From contig NZ_SMKN01000032.1 of the NCBI RefSeq assembly GCF_004348675.1, positions 1 to 40,212 of the forward strand: 40,212 bases of DNA. The letters run 5' to 3'. The position numbers and the translations under genes are program-made. Under the pieces are notes generated by a model. It had not been told where the DNA came from and ran no database searches. It saw only the letters and a program-made list of their open reading frames with translations. The DNA is from Micromonospora sp. KC606 (GTDB lineage: Bacteria; Actinomycetota; Actinomycetes; Mycobacteriales; Micromonosporaceae). Below, piece after piece: positions 25,905 through 33,075 of the stretch (the first letter of the stretch is position 1; each line of letters starts with the position of its first letter).

Positions 25905-26749
25905 AGCGGCTCCTCTGCCAGTTTTGCGATGTGAGCTATGGACTCCTCCGGACGGATGGCCGCCGCTCGAATGTGGTCGAAGATGAAGCTGTACTTCTGC
26001 AGTTCGTCGCTCTTCTCCAGAAACAGCCCACCCGTGGCGTTCTCCGCGTACACAACATCGGGATCACCCGGTTCGGGGAAGCTGAGAATGGTGAATGTGC
26101 CGTCCATGCCGGCGTGCGCACCCACCTCGAAGGGCAGGACCTGCATGGTCACGTTCGGCAGTTCGGCCACCTCCACCAGCCGCCTGAGTTGGCCACGCAT
26201 CACCTCGTCGCCACCCACCGGCCGGCTCAGCACCGCCTCATCGAGCACCACCCACAGATCGACCGGATCATCCTGGGTCAACAACGACTGACGCCCCAGA
26301 CGGACACGCACCCGTTGTTGCACCTGGTCGGCGGTGAAGTCCGGGCGGGCCGCCCGGATCATCGCGCTGGCGTACTCCTCGGTCTCCAGCAGGCCCGGCA
26401 CCACCTGCTGCTCGTACGCCCTTATCGAGCTGGCGGCGGCCTCCAGCCCGACGTACGCCCCGACCAGCACCGTGCTGTACGGGTGCCACCAACCCTTCTG
26501 CCGGGCCTCTCGCGCGATCTGCACCAGCTCGTCGCTCTCCGCGCCGACCACGCCGTAGATCCGCAGCATGTCGCGGACGTCCCGGGGCGTCGCGGAGGTG
26601 TGGCCGGTCTCGATCCGCGATATCTTCGAGGCCGAGCACTCGAGCTGCTCGGCGACCGCCTCGATGGTGATCCCGGCGGTCTCACGCTGCCGACGTAGTT
26701 CGGCCCCCAGCCGCCGTCGCCGGATCGTGGGGCTGCGCCGCTCGCTCAC
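25868..26749 (-). CDS. XRE family transcriptional regulator with DUF5753 domain
   Basis: 293 aa. An N-terminal helix-turn-helix (about 12-70, LGAELRRQRETAGITIEAVAEQLECSASKISRIE) is followed by a large C-terminal DUF5753 domain (about 95-275), with the typical YEQQVVPGLLETEEYA and RQ-x2-L blocks. It is the Scr1/WhiJ-like type, hundreds of which occur in actinomycetes, each usually beside a DUF397 gene, as here. The GTG start has GGAG 7 nt upstream. An imperfect 19-bp palindrome about 250 nt upstream (26997-27015) is a candidate binding site. The effector bound by DUF5753 is unknown. Confidence 0.93.
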   Translation of the reverse strand: MSERRSPTIRRRRLGAELRRQRETAGITIEAVAEQLECSASKISRIETGHTSATPRDVRDMLRIYGVVGAESDELVQIAREARQKGWWHPYSTVLVGAYVGLEAAASSIRAYEQQVVPGLLETEEYASAMIRAARPDFTADQVQQRVRVRLGRQSLLTQDDPVDLWVVLDEAVLSRPVGGDEVMRGQLRRLVEVAELPNVTMQVLPFEVGAHAGMDGTFTILSFPEPGDPDVVYAENATGGLFLEKSDELQKYSFIFDHIRAAAIRPEESIAHIAKLAEEPLWNWRPRSTPWT

Positions 26750-27371
26750 CGCGCTGCTCCGCGGACGGCGGGACGGGAACGCTCGTTCCTCGCGCTCACC
26801 CGGTTACCTCCGGTCGCTCGCGCCGGCGTCGACACCCGCCGAGGGCGCGACCGGATGGCGGGCGATCGTTCGCGGCAGGGGTGGTGCCGGTCGTCGACCG
26901 GCCGCGTCGGGCGAAACCGGCGTCCAGTGTGCCGCTCCGGGGTCGGCGTCATCAAGCGCCTTGTTCACGTGTCGTGCTCGCGTATCGGCAAAAGTCGACG
27001 TGCAACTTGCATGTCGCACGACGCTGATGCAATCTGTCCGTATGGCTCGGGTCACTGACCGTCTTCGGATGATCTCCCGCCGTGGTAAAGCCACCGGTGG
27101 CGAGACGGTCGGGCGGCCCCCGCCGACCGCGATGAGACCTGCCCCCGGGGTGAAGACCCCGCCGCTGCACGCCCGACGGCTGCGGCGGCGGGAGCGGTAC
27201 CCGGGAGCATCCGGGTGATGGTCGGGTGGCGGTCCGCCACCAGCGGATACGGCCCGACCAGCACCAGGTTTCACCGGCCCACGGGGCACCACCCGATCAT
27301 GGGCCCGTATCACTTCCCTCGATCGAATCCGGTCGGCGCGCCTTGCCGGCCACTTCTCCCCAGGAGCCCAT
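26750..27371. other. 622-nt intergenic region without a supported gene
   Basis: It lies between the XRE regulator and the small gene at 27372. Besides the palindrome at 26997-27015, a short ORF starts at ATG 27042 on the plus strand (58 aa, Arg-rich, third-position GC clearly below that of neighbours), and another begins at its stop. Neither has a ribosome binding site or protein-like composition, so I do not call them. Confidence 0.4.
26997..27015. promoter_or_regulatory. TGCAA-C-TTGCA palindrome, candidate operator of the XRE/DUF397 locus
   Basis: The core TGCAACTTGCA (27001-27011) is a perfect palindrome. With flanking GAC and GTC it extends to 19 nt with a single mismatched pair. Another TGCAA half-site follows about 15 nt downstream. 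It is the most symmetrical element in the gap upstream of the XRE gene. Confidence 0.4.
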
Positions 27372-27656
27372 GTGCTTCCCCGCTCCGGTGACGTACTGCA
27401 CGTGACTCGCGCGGCGAGTGTCCAGTTCATCCGGCCCATCACGTTCCGGGTCATCCGGGTACTCGACTGGCCGACCTATGACGGTTGGCTCTGGCTCGAC
27501 GGCTACGAGTTGAACGCGGCGGGGGACGCGGTCAACCGGCGGTCGATCTTCGTCCAGCAGGCAGGACTCCGCACGCTCCAGGCGGCCCCCGCCCTACGCC
27601 CACACACCGTGCGGCCCCGGCGGCCGCTCAACCGTAAGCCCGTTCCGGTGGGCTGA
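27372..27656 (+). CDS. small hypothetical protein (WPTYDGWLWLDGYEL motif)
   Basis: 94 aa, soluble. The central part is well structured and Trp/Tyr-rich: VQFIRPITFRVIRVLDWPTYDGWLWLDGYELNAAG, followed by a Q-x-A-G-L-R stretch and a basic Pro/Arg-rich end. I have no functional assignment. I use the GTG at 27372 because AGGAG lies 5 nt upstream; a GTG at 27402 (84 aa) also fits the start of the conserved-looking part but lacks a site. An overlapping ATG at 27370 in another frame would give only 11 residues. Confidence 0.65.
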   Translation: MLPRSGDVLHVTRAASVQFIRPITFRVIRVLDWPTYDGWLWLDGYELNAAGDAVNRRSIFVQQAGLRTLQAAPALRPHTVRPRRPLNRKPVPVG

Positions 27657-27758
27657 GCTTCTCCGTTACCCCGCCGGGAGGCGTGCCGTCGCCATAGACT
27701 CGGTACGCCCACCCCGGCGAAAGTCACCACCCCGCGCGTCCCGGACCCTGAACCTGGG

Positions 27759-28301
27759 ATGGCCATGCTCGAGATGCCCGCCGCGCGGCGGAACCACAAG
27801 TCCCGTACGGGTTACACCTTCGGTCTGATGGCGCTGGTCGGCGCCGCCCTCACGCTCGTCGTGCTGGTGCGCTACCCGGCCGAGTCGGCGACCCGGCTGG
27901 CCGAGCCGGTGCCGGCTCCCGAGATCACCGTGGTCGAGGCCCCGCCCGACGACGGAAGCCTCGGCGACTCCGACGACTGGGCCGGCACCGACGGCGCTCT
28001 CCCCACCGATGACGTCCCGGCTCACGCCGGGCACGGCGCCGACGCCGGACCGACTGACGACATCCCCGCCGACGCCGGGCCGGGTGTCGCCGCTGGTCCG
28101 GTCTCCGGCACCGCCCGCAGCAGCGGCATCGAGCCGGGCGGCGGCGGGGGCGAGGAATCGCTCGCCGACGCACCAGCGCGCCGATCCTTCGTCGACCAGC
28201 GGCAGGCCCTCAGCCGGTCACTGTTCTGGGCCGGGTCGCTCGGGTTGGCGGTCTCGCTGGCCGGGCTGGGCCTGGTGGGCAGCAGACGCCGACGGTGGTG
28301 A
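27759..28301 (+). CDS. hypothetical two-helix membrane protein with acidic repeat linker
   Basis: 180 aa. A basic N-terminus (RRNHKSR) precedes helix 1 (about 19-38). An acidic Asp/Gly/Ala linker of about 110 residues follows, then helix 2 (about 152-173) and a terminal RRRRW. Positive-inside topology puts both ends in the cytosol and the linker outside. The linker contains a diverged 16-residue repeat beginning PTDDVPAHAG and PTDDIPADAG. The ribosome binding site is weak; an ATG two codons later is an alternative start. It converges with the PASTA gene, stops 4 nt apart. Family and function are unknown. Confidence 0.65.
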   Translation: MAMLEMPAARRNHKSRTGYTFGLMALVGAALTLVVLVRYPAESATRLAEPVPAPEITVVEAPPDDGSLGDSDDWAGTDGALPTDDVPAHAGHGADAGPTDDIPADAGPGVAAGPVSGTARSSGIEPGGGGGEESLADAPARRSFVDQRQALSRSLFWAGSLGLAVSLAGLGLVGSRRRRW

Positions 28302-28305
28302 GCGG

Positions 28306-29091
28306 TCAGGGGGTCGTGGTCGCCCCGGCCGTCGGCTCACCCGGCTCGCCGCCCGGCGGGGATGGCGACGGCGCGGCGGCGACCACCAGCGTCACCTCCT
28401 CCCCGGGACCTACCGGCGCACCGGCCTCCGGGTCGGTCTCGACCACCGTGCCCGGCACCTGTTCGGACGACTCCCGGGTCTCCACCCGGTAAGACAGGTC
28501 GAGCCGGTCGAGAATCCGCTCGGCCGTCGCCCCGGGCAGCCCGACCAGGGGTGGCATCGGCACCGGGACCACCTCGGTGGCCGGCGGGGTGCTGGCCGGC
28601 TCGGTGGTCGGGGCGGCGCTGGTCGGTGCTGCCGTGGTCACCGGCGCGCTGGTCGGCGCCGGAGGCGGGGTCGGTGCCTCGTCCCGCTCGGGCGTGCGCA
28701 CCGCCAGCCAGACGCCGCCGCCCAGGACGCCGAGCAGGAGCAGGGCCAGGATCCCCAACAGGATCGGCATCCACCAGCGGGGCTCGCGCTGCTCCTCGCC
28801 GTACCACATCGGCTCGGAGTAGTCGGGCGGTCGGGGCGGCGGCACCCCGGCGCGGCCCGACCAGACGGCCGGGTTCGGCTCCGGCGGGGTGGCGGCAGCC
28901 GGCGGAAGCTGCCGGGTCCGGTCCGCCGGCTCCTGCCGGGCCGTGGCGTCGAGGGGTTCCTGCCGCGCGGTGGCGTCGAGGGGTGCCTGCCGCGCGGTGG
29001 CGTCGAGGGGTTGCCCGCCGGAGGGACGGTCCGCCGGCGGCAGGGGGTGCGTCGCGTCGTCGGGGAGTGGCTCCTGGCGGTCGTCGCTCAT
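28306..29091 (-). CDS. single-PASTA membrane protein without kinase domain
   Basis: 261 aa. The cytosolic N-terminal tail (1 to about 107) is Pro-rich and carries THPLP (T14), three tandem PLDATARQ units (T32, T41, T50) and TRQLP (T59). One membrane helix follows (about 108-131), then a Pro/Ala/Thr spacer and one PASTA domain outside (about 178-245, MPPLVGLPGATAERILDRLDL... DPEAGAPVGPGEEVTLVV). PASTA domains bind muropeptide/beta-lactam-like ligands or support oligomerisation in PknB-type kinases; here no kinase is attached. ATG 29091 has an AGAGGA site 6 nt upstream; the frame extends upstream without a better start. It follows the two-PASTA gene at 29319 on the same strand after 227 nt, in which I see no gene. 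Confidence 0.85.
   Translation of the reverse strand: MSDDRQEPLPDDATHPLPPADRPSGGQPLDATARQAPLDATARQEPLDATARQEPADRTRQLPPAAATPPEPNPAVWSGRAGVPPPRPPDYSEPMWYGEEQREPRWWMPILLGILALLLLGVLGGGVWLAVRTPERDEAPTPPPAPTSAPVTTAAPTSAAPTTEPASTPPATEVVPVPMPPLVGLPGATAERILDRLDLSYRVETRESSEQVPGTVVETDPEAGAPVGPGEEVTLVVAAAPSPSPPGGEPGEPTAGATTTP
28943..29019 (-). repeat. 27-bp tandem repeat encoding PLDATARQ[A/E] units
   Basis: Two nearly identical 27-bp units (28943-28969, 28970-28996, one base differing) and a third partial unit (from 28997) lie in the cytosolic tail of the single-PASTA protein. The unit is 9 codons, so slippage would add or remove whole Thr-bearing motifs. Confidence 0.85.
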
Positions 29092-29318
29092 GGCACGTCC
29101 TCTCCCCCACCGGGCAGGCGTCGTGGCCTCACCCGTCACGGTAACGGCCCGGGACACCACCCGCCCGGATCAGCACGCCGCGCCGCACTGCCAGCTGGCT
29201 GGCTGGCTCCACTCCTACCGTCACCACCGGGTCTGGCGGCCACCCACCCGCCAGCCGGCCCCGATTCCGGCTCCGTCGCCAAAGCGTGGGAGTCCGGTGG
29301 TCTCGCCAGCCAGAGCAG

Positions 29319-29978
29319 TTAGTCCTGCTCCGGGGTGCAGGTCACGGAGACCGGGTCGTTCCACCGCGCGGTGCTGCCGCCCGGCGGATCCTGGGCGCTG
29401 ACCGTGCCGACACCTCCGGTCGGGTAACGGGGGTAGAGGCCGCGCTCGCCCAGTTTCCCGGGGACGTCGGCGCAGTCCTCGTCGTCGAGATCCGGCACCT
29501 CGACCTCCGGCGCCGGCCCCGCCACGTACAACTGGACGGTGGTTCCCCGGGTGACCGGGGCGTCCGCGGCCGGCACCGTCCGCAACACCTCGCGTCCGCT
29601 CCCGGTGCCGAAGACCAACCGCCAGCCCAGTTTCCGATCGCGCAGTTCGTCGCGGGCCTTCTCGAAGTCGGCACCGACCACGTCCGGCACGGTGAGGTCG
29701 GCGGAGGGTCGGGGCGGCGCTGCGCTGGTGCGTGGAGCGGTCGGCCGGTCGGCGGCGGGCCGCGGCGGGGCCGCGGAAGTCGCCCGCGCCGAGGAAGCGG
29801 TGGACGGCGCGGCGACCGACGACCCGGTCGAGGGCTCGGCGGGGTCGGCGAGCAGCCATCCGGCGGTCGCACCCACGGCGGCGAGCAGAACGAGAACCAG
29901 GCCGCCGCCCAGCAGCAGGGTCCCCCGGCCCGGCTGCCGGGGCTCCGGATTGTCCGGAAGGGTCTGTCCGTCGTTCAT
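29319..29978 (-). CDS. two-PASTA membrane protein without kinase domain
   Basis: 219 aa. A short cytosolic head (about 1-19), one membrane helix (about 20-43), then a Ser/Ala/Pro-rich spacer with two copies of TSAAPPRP. Two PASTA domains follow outside: about 93-155 (LTVPDVVGADFEKARDELRDRKL...) and about 158-219 (VEVPDLDDEDCADVPGKLGERGL...DPPGGS). The second has two cysteines (DEDCAD and VTCTPEQD) that could form a disulfide. No enzymatic domain is present. The ATG has GGGAG 4 nt upstream. It precedes the single-PASTA gene on the same strand and is divergent from the membrane protein at 30093. A wall-binding sensor or decoy for the PknB ligand is possible but unproved. Confidence 0.85.
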   Translation of the reverse strand: MNDGQTLPDNPEPRQPGRGTLLLGGGLVLVLLAAVGATAGWLLADPAEPSTGSSVAAPSTASSARATSAAPPRPAADRPTAPRTSAAPPRPSADLTVPDVVGADFEKARDELRDRKLGWRLVFGTGSGREVLRTVPAADAPVTRGTTVQLYVAGPAPEVEVPDLDDEDCADVPGKLGERGLYPRYPTGGVGTVSAQDPPGGSTARWNDPVSVTCTPEQD

Positions 29979-30079
29979 CGCGCTCCCGCCTCGTCACCGC
30001 GACCGTACCGGTTGCCGCCAAGCCGTCACCACATGTCGCACGGACACCGCCACGGCTCGCCCGGCCGACCAGGGGACGT

Positions 30080-30085
30080 TACGCT
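30080..30085 (+). promoter_or_regulatory. candidate -10 box for a leaderless transcript
   Basis: TACGCT ends 7 nt before the ATG at 30093, so transcription would start at or next to the initiation codon. No ribosome binding site is present, consistent with a leaderless message. A clear -35 element is not visible. Confidence 0.35.
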
Positions 30086-30092
30086 CCCCGAC

Positions 30093-31322
30093 ATGGCCGG
30101 ACGACGCTGGGGAGGATCAACCGCCACCGCGGCCGGTGTCGCTGCCGGCGTCGGCGCGGCGCAACTGGGCTTCGCCTACGGGCTGGGCATCATCGACTGG
30201 GCACCGGTCGACACCGTGCGTGTCGAAGCGGCCTGGTTCGCGAGCCTGGCATGGGCGACCTGGATAGCGGCCGTCTCCACCGTGCTCGGCGCCGTCTGCG
30301 CGCAGCGACTCGACGAGCGGGGCAGCGACGAGCCGCCTCCCGGCGGCGTCTTGCGCCGGGCGACGCTGGCGGTCGCCGCCGCGGTGGGCGCCTCGCTCAC
30401 AGTCCTGCTGGTGGCCGTCCCCGCCCGGGTGGCCACCGCGCCCCACACCTCGTCCCCACCGGCCGTCGCAGCCGGCTACGCGGCCGGCGGCGTGCTGCTG
30501 GGCCTACTGGCCGCGCTCTGGGCGCTCTCCGTCCGGGCCGCCGCCACCAACGTGATCATCACGGTGGGCTGGCTCTGGCTGCTCGCCGTGGTGTCGGTGG
30601 TGGACGGAGCCCTCGCCGGGCGCGGCCTGAACACCGCCCAGCTCGGCATCTGGCAGATCAGCGCCGACCGGCCGGGCTATTGGCTGCGCGACTACGTCTA
30701 CTGGCCGGGAGTGTTGCTCGCCACCGGTTCGGCGCTGCTGATCGGCGCGCTGGCCGCCCGGCGTGCCGCCCGCCTGGCACCGCGCGGGCTCGGCGCGGCG
30801 ATCTCCGGCGCGGCCGGACCGCTCCTCGTCGCGGTGGCCTACCTGCTGGCCGTGCCCCGCCTCGCCTCGGTCACCCCGGCGCAGGTGTCGGCGCATCTCG
30901 TCGCCCCGTACGCGGTCCTGGTCGGTGCCGCCGGCTCGGTGCTGGTGGCCGCGCTCGCCCAGCGCGCCGTGCGTCGCGCCGCCGCCGGGCAGCAGGGCTC
31001 CGTGTTCCGGCAGCGCGCCGACGAGCCGCCGCTGCCGCCGGCCGACGATCCGACGCCGGTTGGCGGGGAGACCACCGCCGCCGCACCGCTCCCGGCCGTC
31101 CCGGCTCCGCGATCGGCCGAGCCGACCGACCCCGCACCCCTCGCGACCACCCCGATCGACCCGGCATCGGACGGGGCCGTTCCGATCGGGCGGAGGGCTC
31201 CGGCCGCCGAAAGCCCCGATGCCGCCTCCGGGGAGGGTCCCGGGCAGCCGAGCGGCGACCCGGACAAGCCGACCGGCCCCGGGGCCGGTCCGAAGACCCG
31301 GCCCGGTCACCGCACCCGTTGA
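30093..31322 (+). CDS. hypothetical polytopic membrane protein with Pro-rich cytosolic tail
   Basis: 409 aa. About eight predicted helices lie in residues 9-290, mostly Ala/Val/Leu-rich. A tail of about 110 residues follows, rich in Pro, Ala and Asp/Glu and predicted cytosolic. I recognise no transporter or enzyme signature. The start at ATG 30093 has no ribosome binding site but sits 7 nt after a -10-like TACGCT; an ATG at 30033 would add 20 His/Gly/Pro residues and is less likely. Divergent from the two-PASTA gene (115-nt gap). Similar proteins flank PASTA genes only by my inference from this window. Confidence 0.75.
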   Translation: MAGRRWGGSTATAAGVAAGVGAAQLGFAYGLGIIDWAPVDTVRVEAAWFASLAWATWIAAVSTVLGAVCAQRLDERGSDEPPPGGVLRRATLAVAAAVGASLTVLLVAVPARVATAPHTSSPPAVAAGYAAGGVLLGLLAALWALSVRAAATNVIITVGWLWLLAVVSVVDGALAGRGLNTAQLGIWQISADRPGYWLRDYVYWPGVLLATGSALLIGALAARRAARLAPRGLGAAISGAAGPLLVAVAYLLAVPRLASVTPAQVSAHLVAPYAVLVGAAGSVLVAALAQRAVRRAAAGQQGSVFRQRADEPPLPPADDPTPVGGETTAAAPLPAVPAPRSAEPTDPAPLATTPIDPASDGAVPIGRRAPAAESPDAASGEGPGQPSGDPDKPTGPGAGPKTRPGHRTR

Positions 31323-31360
31323 CGGGCCCCGGCGATGCTCCCTCCGGCGGCGGAGCGGCG

Positions 31361-32839
31361 TCAGTCGACCGGCCAGGTGTGCACCGGCTGGTTGCTGCGC
31401 TGGAGGTCGGCGTAGCGGCGGGCCATCTGGTGCAGGGCCGCGTCGCGGTCCATGCCGCGGTGCCGCTCGGCCGCCCAGACCGCCTCGGTCTGCCACACCG
31501 CACCGTTGCGGCCGGTACGGCAGCGCTGCTCGATGATGCCGAGCAGCCGGTCCCGTTCGGTCGGGGCGACGCCGAACCGGTCCAGTCCGGTGGCCGCCGT
31601 CGGCAGCAGGGTGTCCAGGACCAGCTTGGTCACCGGCACGTCGCCGAGCCGGGGCCAGTGCAGCACGGCGTCCATGCCCCGGCGGGCGGCGGCGTGGAAG
31701 TTCTCCTCGGCGGAGCTGAAGGGGAGCTGACTCCAGATGGGACGGTCCGCCTCGGCAAGCCCGCGCGCCAGGCCGAAATAGAAGGCCGCGTTGGCCAGCA
31801 TGTCGACCACGGTCGGGCCGGCGGGCAGCACGCGGTTCTCCACCCGCAGGTGGGGGCGGCCGTTCATGATGTCGTAGACCGGGCGGTTCCAGCGGTAGAC
31901 GGTGCCGTTGTGCAGGCGCAGCTCCGCCAGCCGCGGCACGCCGCCGGCGTGCAGCACCTCGACCGGGTCCTCGTCCTCGCAGATCGGCAGCAGCGGCGAG
32001 AAGTAACGGACGTTCTCCTCGAACAGGTCGAAGATCGAGGTTATCCACCGTTCCCCGAACCACACCCTGGGGCGCACGCCCTGGGCCTTCAGCTCATCCG
32101 GGCGGGTGTCGGTGGCCTGCGCGAACAGCGCGATGCGAGTCTCTGCCCAGAGTTGCCGTCCGTACAGGAACGGGGAGTTGGCGCCGACCGCGACCTGGAC
32201 GCCCGCGATGGCCTGCGAGGCGTTCCAGTAGTCGGCGAAACTGTCCGGCGCGACCTGGAGGTGGAACTGGAGGCTGGTGCAGGCGGCCTCCGGCGCGATC
32301 GAGTCGGTGTGGGTCTGGAGCCGTTCGACGCCCCGGATATCCAGCTCGAGGTCCTCGCCCCGGGCGCCGACGATCTGGTCGTTGAGCACCCGGTAGCGCT
32401 CGTTGGTGGAGAGGTTGTCGGCCACCAGGTGACGCGCGGTGAGGGTGGGCAGGATGCCGACCAGGACGATGCGGGCGTCGGACTTCGCCGCGCGCTCGTC
32501 GGCGCGGGTGAGGCTGCTGCGAAGATCCTGCTCGTAGTCGGCGAAGCCGGTGCCCTCGATCAGCCGGGGCTTCGCGTTCAACTCCAGGTTGAACTGCCCC
32601 AGTTCGGTCTGGAACAGCGGGTCCGCGATGGCGGCCAGAATCTCCTCGTTGCGCATCGCCGGCTCCGCCGCCGGGTCCATCAGGTTGAGCTCGATCTCCA
32701 GGCCGGTCATCGGTCGGTCCGCGTCGAAGCCGAAATCGTCCAGCATCAGCGCGAAGACGTCCAGGCAGCGCCGGACCTTCTGCCGGTAGCGGACCCGGTC
32801 CTCCCGGGAGAAGGCGCCCTGCTCGACGTCTCTACCCAT
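31361..32839 (-). CDS. glutamate-cysteine ligase family (GCS2-type) enzyme
   Basis: 492 aa, cytosolic, glutamine-synthetase-like carboxylate-amine ligase fold. Typical blocks: GLEIELNLMD near the N-terminus (metal/ATP-binding Glu residues), QFNLELN, then TSLQFHLQV, GANSPFLYGRQLWAETRIALF and RVENRVLPAGPTVVDMLANA. The family joins glutamate to cysteine or another amine using ATP. Actinomycetes of this group make mycothiol rather than glutathione, so the product may be gamma-Glu-Cys (as for ergothioneine EgtA) or something else. No egtBCD genes are adjacent. ATG 32839 has AGGAGG 4 nt upstream; the longer frame upstream is rejected. It stands alone, convergent with the gene at 30093. Confidence 0.85.
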   Translation of the reverse strand: MGRDVEQGAFSREDRVRYRQKVRRCLDVFALMLDDFGFDADRPMTGLEIELNLMDPAAEPAMRNEEILAAIADPLFQTELGQFNLELNAKPRLIEGTGFADYEQDLRSSLTRADERAAKSDARIVLVGILPTLTARHLVADNLSTNERYRVLNDQIVGARGEDLELDIRGVERLQTHTDSIAPEAACTSLQFHLQVAPDSFADYWNASQAIAGVQVAVGANSPFLYGRQLWAETRIALFAQATDTRPDELKAQGVRPRVWFGERWITSIFDLFEENVRYFSPLLPICEDEDPVEVLHAGGVPRLAELRLHNGTVYRWNRPVYDIMNGRPHLRVENRVLPAGPTVVDMLANAAFYFGLARGLAEADRPIWSQLPFSSAEENFHAAARRGMDAVLHWPRLGDVPVTKLVLDTLLPTAATGLDRFGVAPTERDRLLGIIEQRCRTGRNGAVWQTEAVWAAERHRGMDRDAALHQMARRYADLQRSNQPVHTWPVD

Positions 32840-33033
32840 GTGCCCTCCTGGCGCGAGGCGCGCGGGACCGTGCCGTCCCACCGCGCGTTGGTGAACCAAC
32901 CGTAAGAGCGCTTTCGCGCGAGGGCCAGAGGCCACCGACGGTACGCGCTGCGCCCCTCTCTACCCCGCGGCCGTCGCCCAAACCGACACGGAGTCGCCGA
33001 CGAGAAGTGACAATTCGCACGGTGGATGCGGCG

Positions 33034-33060
33034 AGGCCCCCGCTCGCGGAGCGGGGGCCT
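33034..33060 (-). terminator. terminator after the yceI gene
   Basis: A perfect 12-bp stem with a 3-nt loop (33034-33045 pairs with 33049-33060) lies 15 nt past the stop at 33076. It contains five consecutive G-C pairs. Confidence 0.82.
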
Positions 33061-33075
33061 TCGTCGGCGGGTGGC

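Noticed and set aside
26804..27454. 216-codon minus-strand ORF upstream of the XRE regulator
   Set aside because: Arg/Pro-rich composition without secondary-structure-like pattern, no ribosome binding site, and it overlaps the better-supported plus-strand gene at 27372.
7468..31322. Sortase substrates (LAxTG or LPxTG plus helix plus basic tail) in this window
   Set aside because: The two-helix protein ends in RRRRW after a helix, but it has no LAxTG or LPxTG. None of the other membrane proteins shows a sorting signal.
31323..31360. Hairpin between the convergent genes at 30093 and 31361
   Set aside because: Only a 5-bp CTCCG/CGGAG stem is visible, too short to call a terminator.
29732..32905. 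A 1057-codon open frame on the plus strand
   Set aside because: It overlaps four well-supported genes in another frame or strand and has Arg/Ala-rich, domain-free composition.
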